A DNA stretch of 64,000 bases from Acanthacorydalis orientalis (lineage: Eukaryota; Arthropoda; Insecta; Megaloptera; Corydalidae). The stretch is from the NCBI GenBank assembly GCA_034766995.1, contig CM068313.1, positions 38,869,496 through 38,933,495 of the forward strand. The letters are read 5' to 3'. Positions 55,931-64,000 of the stretch are shown here, piece by piece. The first letter of the stretch is position 1. The number at the start of each line of letters is the position of its first letter. Both the position numbers and the translations under genes were made by a program. Under the pieces are notes generated by a model. That model did no database searches. It was not told the DNA's origin and saw only the letters and a list, made by a program, of their open reading frames with translations.

Positions 55931-57067
55931 TAAACGTAATGTTATTTATTGGAAGATTGAATGAAAGGTGTGCCGTTTATAAAATTCATTTCAAAATCAT
56001 CTTATATTTTGATTCAAGGCTGTTGATACAAGTTTACTACCATTTAAAAAAGTCATATGCAATTTCTTTGTTATATTTAAATTGCATACAATATAAAACA
56101 CTGACGTAATTGAGCAATTTAAATCTGACAGATAGGTCGAAACTTAATCTGAATACTTATTAATGTACTTTACATTGGTTTATAGAACAATATATGCAAG
56201 TTTGAAGTTCGCATTTTAATGATGTAATAAATTATTATATTTCATTAAAATCAACTGTAAATAAATTAAATTTGAATACATATGTTGATAAAATACTTAT
56301 ATAATTATTTCATGATTTAATCACAAAGAAACCCATTTATTTTACAGCGATATATGAAGCCCATTTCTTTAAGAAATTATATTATTTTGTAATATTTAAT
56401 TTTCACAATGCACTTTTTGAGAAACGAATCCTACATCACAAATACTTTTTGCATTAAAATGTTTGATAATTTATTATTTGTCATTTTGATAATAATTTGT
56501 ACATATTCGATGATGATGTATCCTCAGAGCGATTTTTCTGCAATCTAGTACTCTGAACACGATTGCCAATCTAAATTCAACCATTAAAAAATAGTCAATA
56601 ATAAATCATTGAATATTTAGAACAACAGTTTTTTGTAGTCTAAGTTCATGTATAGTTTATAATTTTTAGTAAGTCTTGTAGAACTGATGATTATTGTTCA
56701 GATTTCAAATTAAATTCATTGATTTAACTTAAATTCATTGTTATTATGTGTTATACTTAATGAAGTTATATTCTGTAATAGTCACTGTAGACAAATCATT
56801 AGTAAATAATTTTTTTTATATAAAATATTGTCTTTTTTAAATAAAGTAATTGAAGTAGACCAACTAAACTGACTTTTAAATTGTTGTTAGGTTTAATATA
56901 TTGATATTTTATACAAGATATAAATAGTAATAAAATAGTAAAATAGTAAAATCATTATAAATACATTATATATTTTTATTTATAATTCTTATAACTCAAA
57001 TATGTTTTTATTATTAAATAAATTATAAATTAATTAATAATTTATTATTTGTTAAGAAATATTTTAA

Positions 57068-57071
<4 letters not shown>

Positions 57072-57134
<63 letters not shown>

Positions 57135-57136
57135 TA
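57072..57136. repeat. (TA)n(GA)n
   Basis: 65 bp compound. Confidence 0.95.
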
Positions 57137-57689
57137 AATATATAGTTTTTAGCAATAAAATTAAAATTATGCTGGCTAAACTAAGCGTTAATATTGAGAA
57201 TATTGTAAAGTATATGTATATGAAAATATTGTGTACATTATACATATTTTTAAAATTTCTATATGCGCAATTAGATGATTTAATATACTTTTATTGAGAA
57301 GTATGATTAAATTAGAGGTTTAACTGTGGTTATTTGCATATTACCAATATTTTTGTATACAAAAATATTATATTGGATTTATAAATATAAGACAGTTAAT
57401 TATCGAAACAAATTATTTTCAGTAATGATTACATAAAAATTAAAACGATTTTAACAGTATTGAATACAGAAGAATATATCTGTTAATGTTATTAATTGTT
57501 AAATAATATTTTTATCGTGGATCATTTTTTTTTTTGTATTCGAATAAACGTGCATTAGTTTTCATAATGAAAAGTATCGTCATTATTAAAGAGCATCGTT
57601 ACAATACTGCAAAAATATATCTAAATTCTTTTTAAAATTATCACAATCTGAACTTTTTTACGATCCAAGCATCGTGAACTTTTAAAAGC

Positions 57690-57990
57690 TCATACAGTAA
57701 GCTGTAACGGCGGTTACATATTGTACAACGTAAAGTCGTATTCTCTTACGAACAGAGCGAGAACTTAATGGGTGCACAAGATTGCGAAAGCTCAGAAAGC
57801 TCCGGCCACAGTAAAGTGAGCCAGGTCATTAAAGCTCTTTCATTGAGCTTTAAGCCGGAAGGTTATATTGTAAAGCTCTGTATATACGAGAACGGTGGTC
57901 GCTACGTTTGGTATTCTTTGAGTACTTTTTTTTATTTCGTTCACTTTTACGATCGACTTCAGTTGTATTCCGGCCGTAGTATCAACTAAA
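57690..57990. promoter_or_regulatory. Mixed-composition island
   Basis: About 300 bp. A plus-strand frame of 73 codons from 57768 (MGAQDCESSESSGHSKVSQV start) is unrecognised and has no clear splice context. Kept as a candidate element rather than a gene. Confidence 0.25.
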
Positions 57991-58555
57991 GTGATCGTTT
58001 CAAAAAAAGGATGGGGTTCATTTTAAGACTCTTTTTACCTGATTTATTTTTTTTTGTGTGTCGTTTTAAGAGGTAGAAACGGATATTCTTATTAGGTAAT
58101 TACATTATGTCAGTATGTGGATTAAATGTTGCGTTAATGTTTTTGAATTAGAAATATGTTCACAGAGTCAAATGTACAGGTTTTATTTTTCGGTGTACTT
58201 TTGCTCTCTTTCTCTCTATATTATGACTTTAATATTATTTATATATATATATATATATATATACTATTAGTTCAAATATATTTATAAATATAAACTACTG
58301 ACACATTTAGTTCATTCGTAAAAGTATATAACTATTAAAAAATATATTTAAAATAATTTTAATGAAAGAGATATTTTTTACCGATAAAAAATAATGTAAC
58401 TTATTTCAAATTAAAACATTTCATGTAAGTAAGATTCAATATATGGAATAAGAGAATTGGAATACTAAAAATAATTTTGAATAATAGAGTTTTCAGTAGA
58501 ATACATTTTAAAGAAAATGTGATATTAATAAAATTGTTAATAAATTATATTTTTT

Positions 58556-58590
<35 letters not shown>

Positions 58591-58769
58591 CATTGATATT
58601 TTTTTTATTAGAAAGCGAACGAAAAAATATGTATGCGAATATATTAAAATATGAATAAAGAAAATATTACAAAAGATCAAATAAATCATACGATTTTGAC
58701 ATATTTTTGCATGTGGAAACACACACATCATATTTGGTGATTGAATTAATTGAGACATCCATTATTTCA

Positions 58770-58930
58770 ACAATGGTGGCAGCAAATTCACTCATCGACA
58801 CCGTATGTTGACTTTTGTCACAACAAATGTTATGAAAGCACTCACTCGAGTGTTAATAAATGCGTTATAAATGATTGCGTGGTCCGTAGAGACCATACGT
58901 AGGGTCAATCGAATCGCAACAAAGCTTAAT
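58770..58930. promoter_or_regulatory. Mixed-composition island with CACTCGAGTG palindrome
   Basis: About 150 bp; the perfect 10-bp palindrome CACTCGAGTG lies near 58845, and GGTCCGTAGAGACC near 58881. No coding frame. Confidence 0.25.
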
Positions 58931-58932
58931 CT

Positions 58933-58935
<3 letters not shown>

Positions 58936-58990
<55 letters not shown>
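58936..58990. repeat. (TA)n
   Basis: 55 bp. Confidence 0.95.
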
Positions 58991-58993
<3 letters not shown>

Positions 58994-60225
58994 TATATAT
59001 TTTAATGCATGAAAATAGAATACTTAAATAATAAAAATCAATTTCGAATTCTTTTTCATTAACATAAATATAAAGTTATTTTGTATACATAAGAAAAAAA
59101 AGTAATGTCTTACTTTAATTACTCTTTCGTTTAATTATTGATGAGTAATGGTGTGTCAAATTTTTATTTTTTTATTCGTTATTTTGAACTGAAACGAGCG
59201 ATTTCTCAAAATATGCAATTATTTTTACTTCAGAAATACTCTTCCTGTCATAAATGTGTTTTTTTACTTTAATTCACAATTTTCCTTCTTTTAAAGAAGA
59301 ACAAACTAATTTCCTCTATATCGAAAACCTTCCTGGGACAAATCATATGAATCGTGGTAAAATATCGATACTGTAGTTGAAACGAATTGCATTTTAGCAA
59401 GTAAGTTCCTTAGCATGATTAAAAGTATAATCATATTTAGTGTTTTACATGCAGAAATTGCAAAATTGTTTTACAAAAATTTAGGTCGGTTAAAATCTAG
59501 GTGGCCATTTATAATTCCCTAACATTATTTTTAGATTAAAGCATTCAGAATTTAAATATGATAATATTCCAGAATTAAAATTTTTTGGGATATAAATTTC
59601 ATGTGTTGTATTATCGATTTATAACATATTGTTAAGTGATGTTCAACTTTAGTGTTATTATTAAACAATAGAAATGTTCGATTATCTTGGAATATCAAAA
59701 TTAAAAGTATTTTTTTTTATCAAAGATTATAAAATATTATAATTTGTTGTTCGAGAGTATGCACTGCACTATTTGTAAAATATTAACTAAATGGTAAACA
59801 ACAAATATACGATAATGTATTCCTTACATTGCATTTCTGAATGCATCGTGAGCTGATAATTGTTTATTTCCATTTTGTTCGAGTATTATATAACTAAGTA
59901 TTAAAGACATATCATATCAATATCACTAATATTTTTTCAGAAAAAGTATGTTTTTTTTGAGCATGAGTTTGAAGATGATTGGTTATTTACTAGCTTAACA
60001 CAAAATATGAGCTTCTCAGTGGTTTTATTTTTGTTGATTATTCGGTACGTTAGCAACAAAAATTGTTATTACTAAGAGAAAATAAGAAACAAGTAAGAAT
60101 AGTGAACCCATTAGTATGATTACATTTTTTATTTCATTTGTGTTTAAGATTATACGACTTCCAAGAGGATTGAATAATAATAACATAAAACAGCATTTTG
60201 TCATAAATTTCTTTACTGGACAGAA

Positions 60226-60228
<3 letters not shown>

Positions 60229-60267
<39 letters not shown>
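60229..60267. repeat. (TA)n
   Basis: 39 bp. Confidence 0.95.
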
Positions 60268-60268
<1 letters not shown>

Positions 60269-60399
60269 CATATGTAGTGAAACAAAAAGATAACATCTTA
60301 GATCAAGGTGTTAATGTTCGTCTCTGGACTGTAAAAGTAAATGAACAAAGTAAAATGTGAAATTCACTCAACTATCAACGGTACAATATTTTGAAAGTA

Positions 60400-60830
60400 A
60401 TAACAGCAATAATACCCAATTCCGGAAACACCGGAACCATAATGCAGGTATATGACACGACCTGCTGTGTGATCATACATGTATATCCATTCACACACAC
60501 ACACACGTACGATGCGTCTCTCTCATGTTTCTTCGGACGACTAAAGAAACGGGGCGTGTCCTCCCTCGGGACGAACGGACGGCCGATCGAGGGGGTTCTC
60601 GCCGAGGCTCAACACGACGCGATGCAGGAAGAGGAGGACGTCGGCGGCGTCGGCTTGCAAGCGGCATGAGGGGGGAGCAATAAAAAGACGATCGTCCGAC
60701 GGATCGGCATGGCGATGCATTGCAGCGTAGAAATACGGTTCGGATTCGCAATTCGTTACCGTTTCTACGGAACTTACGTATAATTGAAATTTACCATAAT
60801 TACAAACCGGTACACGAAACAACAATTAAC
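60400..60830. promoter_or_regulatory. CpG-rich island
   Basis: The core 60500-60720 is one of the two most CpG-dense stretches in the window (GACGTCGGCGGCGTCGG, CGATCGTCCGACGG). All six frames are nearly open there simply because stops are A+T-rich; none is recognisable. Candidate promoter, untranslated exon or regulatory island. Confidence 0.35.
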
Positions 60831-61308
60831 GGAAATTATCGTACTTGCAAAATAACATTTACGATCTTTTGAACGCCCGTTTGAAAACGGTTTGTAGTTG
60901 TTCGCGTAGAAGCCGATAGTTTTCATATCTTCTATGCAACGTGCACAAAAGGAAAATAGATGAGTTGATATGCGTTATGTTCAAATTCTGGATATTTTCT
61001 TTCGGCAGAAAAACGAAAAAAGAGAATATAAAAAATTTGCTCGAAAACAATTATATATGATAGTAATTTTGAGAAATCATTAGCTCGTTACAGGGCCGTG
61101 TGGTGGCAAGTAGCAATGGAGAACTCGCTCCAGGCGCCTCAAGTATGAAGTCGCTTGTTGGGTATTTCGTAATTTATTATTTTGTTTTATTATTTGTAAG
61201 ATTTTTGTTTATTTATGACGTATAATAAAGCTTAAATAATATACAGTGCTGTGGCCGCTGCTAGAAGGCGCCCTGTACCTAATTTTCAATTATACATTTC
61301 ATCTTCAG

Positions 61309-61323
61309 ATATATATATATATA

Positions 61324-61369
<46 letters not shown>
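61309..61369. repeat. (TA)n inside the hAT relic
   Basis: 61 bp, one CTA interruption. Confidence 0.95.
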
Positions 61370-61370
<1 letters not shown>

Positions 61371-61499
61371 TATGTTAGTCATGTTAAATTAATAAGTATG
61401 TTTAACATTGTAGTAAATAACTTTGTTCGATATTTTTATACACTGAAACATAATAAATTTCTCATTAATATAATAATTTTCATTCAATCTGTATGAATT

Positions 61500-62035
61500 A
61501 TTATTTGAGCACTCCTTGTACGACGAAGATTCCACAGAAAGTTGTGACGATTTCACGGTTCGAATTCGTAAAAAGAAAAACAGTTTTGATTACGAATCTA
61601 ATGACCAGCCCATTATAGACTCACAACACAATTACAAATTTAATTTTTTTGTTTTATTCTAGACACTGCGATTAATTCAATTAGCAAAAGATTTGAACAG
61701 ATGAAATTACATGTTTATAAGTTTAATATATTATACAATATTTATAAACATGAAAATAGACCATAAATAATAAAAAAATGTATGGATTTACTATTGACTG
61801 ATAATGATAATAGAGATATTGATGGTCTTGAACTTTGTAATGAAATTATAAATTTAGCTGCATTATTGTCCTCTCAAATGGAAAATACTTAACTATTTGT
61901 GGACAAATAATATGGCTACAATATTTCAGAATTTGTTTATTTACCTGCGAATAATGATAACTTTACCCGCATCAGTTACTTATGGACAATGGAGTTTCTC
62001 CAAATTCAAAATCATAAAAAAATGTAAAATTATGA
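61500..62035 (+). pseudogene. hAT transposase C-terminal relic (ZMYM1-like type)
   Basis: Fragments in different frames: RIRKKKNSFDYESNDQPI; DTAINSISKRFEQMKLHVYK; DNDNRDIDGLELCNEIINLA; LRIMITLPASVTYGQWSFSK with KFKIIKKC. The last corresponds to the LRI.LTLPV.VAS.ERSFSKLK.IK block of the hAT dimerisation region. Multiple stops and shifts; non-functional. Confidence 0.72.
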
Positions 62036-62877
62036 CGATTTGATTCTGGATTTCGAAGAAATGAAATCTAGACGTGTAAATTTCAAATAATATACATAAT
62101 TATTTTGTCTATTAATTATTCTGTATAAATGCAAATATTTTATAGTGTATTATTGCAACTGTTTCCTGTCTGTTATTATAATTTTTTTTTAATTAATGTA
62201 ATTAGTCACCTCAGTATAGAATAAAGGTGCTTTTTAAGAATGTCTGCTCCAGGCACCGAAATACCACCGCACAACTCTGGCTCGTTGATATTAAAATTTA
62301 ATGGAAAATTTGAATTGAAACTCAATTTAATTATTGCCTGGAATTTTGACACATTTAATTTAGTTAAAATGATGTGTAAGAAACTTTGTAACATTTTATT
62401 GCGTATGCATTTTGATTCAGAATACTTGGTTAGAATACTTCAATATTTTGAACGAAGACAATTTGAATCATATCCAGTTTTTTCTTATTATCTTTAGTGC
62501 ATATTTATGACTGAAAATATTGTTTTATTTACATTTAATTTCTATTTATTTTATCTAAATACAAAATTAACTAAAAAGTAAGTCAACACTTATCCAGACA
62601 GTAGTTTTGAAATTGCTTGTACTCTACTTACATTAAATTTTATTGCCACTGCACTAAGTATGACTTGTGAAACTGAGTGCCAGATATCACGTATATGACT
62701 CCTATCTCATAGGAGATCTTGATGATAGAGACGGTACAGAGCCCATGGATTGTATGAGAAGGCCAACGGATCGAACAGCTTTAGACGCAACTGTGTCCTG
62801 TTTTATTTACCGAACTCTTTTGTTTGAAAATGAATTGAGCTTGTTCAAAGAATTACGAATATTATAGTTATTTGAGT

Positions 62878-62882
<5 letters not shown>

Positions 62883-62932
<50 letters not shown>

Positions 62933-62952
62933 TAGATAGATAGATAGATATA

Positions 62953-63012
<60 letters not shown>

Positions 63013-63040
63013 TAGATAGATAGATAGAGAGAGAGAGAAT
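62883..63040. repeat. (TA)n(GATA)n(GA)n compound array
   Basis: About 158 bp containing the 80-bp duplication listed separately. Confidence 0.95.
62921..63028. repeat. 80-bp direct tandem duplication inside (TA)n
   Basis: The 28-bp segment ending CATATATAGATAGATAGATA recurs exactly 80 bp later (62921-62948, 63001-63028). Confidence 0.8.
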
Positions 63041-63419
63041 AATGGAAATTTTAATACTATAAATAAAATTTATGACTTGTTCATTTTAAATTTAAATATG
63101 AACTTTTTTTCAATAATTTGATATAATATTATTATATCATAGGAAATTAATTATATTATTATTAAAAGTTTATTTCCATAACAATTTGACTAGAATATTA
63201 ATTCTTAATAAATATGTCTTTATAATTTGGTTCCTTGAATTTTTTTGAGAATTAAGTTTGATTTAATATTTCATTTTTCTTTGCTTATCTTTGTTTTTTT
63301 CATAAGTAAACTTTTTTCTTTATTAAATTTTAAAGATTTTATTAATATCAGTTTTTATTAAAAGTATTTAATTTAAGAATCATAGAGAGTATTTGTCACT
63401 CTGACCTTTTGACAGCACG

Positions 63420-64000
63420 CGTGTCTCAGGAATATATAAATGGCAGTTAGCAGTTAAGAAAACGTTTTTTGTTCAGAATTCAAAACAGAATTATAAAATC
63501 GCAATGCATCGTAGACAACAGCCATCCGACGTACGTGTTGTGTGAGTAATCCTCACCCAGTGGCATTTCGGAGCTATAGCAGCATCTAAGAGTGCCGTGA
63601 TGTGAGCTATGTGAACATAAGATCAATAGGGGAGACGAAGCGAAGCGTCGTACCGGTGCGAGCGAGAAAGTGTTGTTCGGGTTGGTTTTTAGGTGGTGTG
63701 CGGGAAGGGGTGACGCGCGCGCCACGGTTTCCGGTATACGCCGCGGCGTCTTAGATCCGCGTAATGGAGCTTCAACCAATAGAACGCACAGCGCGTTTGT
63801 GTGCGTGCGGTGATAGCACGTTTTGTTTCGATCGTTAACGTCGATTTGAATGGACGAATGTATCGACGGTTTGTTCATAAAAGCATCGGATAGTGATATC
63901 TGGTGAATGGGGATCGGTTGTGATTGTTTCGTGATCACGTCTGATACGGACATGAGCGCTGCTTTCGTGAATTTTTATTGAACGTTCCCGAATGTACATA
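63420..64000. promoter_or_regulatory. CpG-rich block at right edge, candidate promoter
   Basis: TATATAAA at 63433-63440 (plus). Then about 500 bp of CpG-dense sequence (GACGCGCGCGCCACGG near 63712, GCCGCGGCG near 63740) with a CCAAT box at 63776-63780. A 157-codon minus-strand frame (63953-63480) is unrecognised and probably open by composition. Could be an alternative or upstream sv promoter, or the start of the next gene. Confidence 0.4.

Larger units (their letters stand above)
61083..62287 (+). mobile_element. Decayed hAT transposon with 8-bp target duplication
   Basis: GCTCGTTA (61083-61090) and GCTCGTTG (62280-62287) flank ends CAGGGCCGTGTGGTGG (61091 on) and, other strand, CAGAGTTGTGCGGTGG (from 62279), 12 of 16 identical. 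Inside are a (TA)n array and a broken plus-strand transposase frame. Total about 1.2 kb. Confidence 0.82.
38522..64000 (-). other. sv 5' intron or upstream region (>25 kb), no paired-domain exon found
   Basis: No stretch on the minus strand reads as the paired domain (GGVNQLGG, HGCVSKIL, MFAWEIRDRL). It holds three hAT-type elements, a mariner copy, about twenty-five microsatellites and the islands listed separately. Between these the DNA is A+T-rich and I see nothing else (for example 41400-42700, 45000-45800, 46700-48000, 53200-54400, 55930-57050, 59000-60200). Confidence 0.55.

Noticed and set aside
60491..60825. Overlapping 86- to 94-codon frames on both strands
   Set aside because: All frames are open because stop codons are A+T-rich and the patch is G+C-rich; none is recognisable.
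61550..61570. GGTTCGAATTC resembling a tRNA T-arm
   Set aside because: No matching A box, acceptor stem or anticodon arm around it; it lies in the hAT transposase relic.
63480..63953. 157-codon minus-strand frame
   Set aside because: No recognisable domain, low-complexity His/Ser/Pro composition; more likely promoter or UTR sequence.
38522..64000. Search for paired-domain exons of the Pax gene
   Set aside because: Reading the mixed-composition stretches on the minus strand gave no GGVNQLGG, HGCVSKIL or FAWEIRD-like sequence.

Overview
The window looks like nuclear DNA of an insect, probably holometabolous and possibly hymenopteran (the order is my inference). Genes have small exons with GT/AG introns and closest resemblance to insect gene families. 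Base composition is very A+T-rich, judged by eye. About sixty (TA)n arrays, often compound with TG/CA or GA, interrupt nearly all introns and spacers. There is no operon, Shine-Dalgarno site, CRISPR array or rRNA gene. I identified no tRNA.

Layout. Bases 1-7285 (minus strand) hold the 5' part, eight exons, of a Dopey (DOP1) gene that runs off the left edge. It is head-to-head with a five-exon metallophosphoesterase-1-like gene (7797-9913, plus). That gene converges on a two-exon ISCA2-type iron-sulfur assembly gene (10970-11813, minus). From 17464 to beyond the right edge lies the 3' part of a Pax2/5/8 gene (Drosophila shaven/sparkling). Seven coding exons are visible on the minus strand, encoding 445 residues from the last residue of the paired domain to the C-terminus. 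No paired-domain exon was found between 38522 and 64000, so the rest of the window is read as a >25 kb 5' intron or upstream region. It contains G+C/CpG-richer islands that are candidate regulatory elements.

Most of the non-genic structure that I could resolve is transposon relics. I found a piggyBac relic with TTAA duplications (13283-14415), a piggyBac C-terminal Cys-rich relic (30313-30498) and two TTAA-flanked piggyBac-like MITEs (32826-33112, 34391-35048). There is also a pogo/Tigger-like MITE in a DOP1 intron (4518-4843), and a mariner deletion copy with both terminal repeats and TA duplications (48710-49254). Three hAT-type elements have 7-8 bp duplications (43954-44257, 52823-53113, 61083-62287), the last carrying a decayed transposase. 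A minus-strand LINE tail lies at about 28284-28440.

The three small genes are housekeeping: endosome-Golgi trafficking, GPI-anchor/ER-exit related phosphoesterase, and mitochondrial 4Fe-4S assembly. The Pax gene is developmental. I see no sign of a new multi-gene system. The most interesting signals are a perfect palindromic RFX X-box in a CpG-rich Pax intron element, a CTCF-like site, paired E-boxes in a hairpin, (TA)n arrays abutting 3' splice sites in three of the four genes, and a phosphoesterase with a changed GNHD motif.
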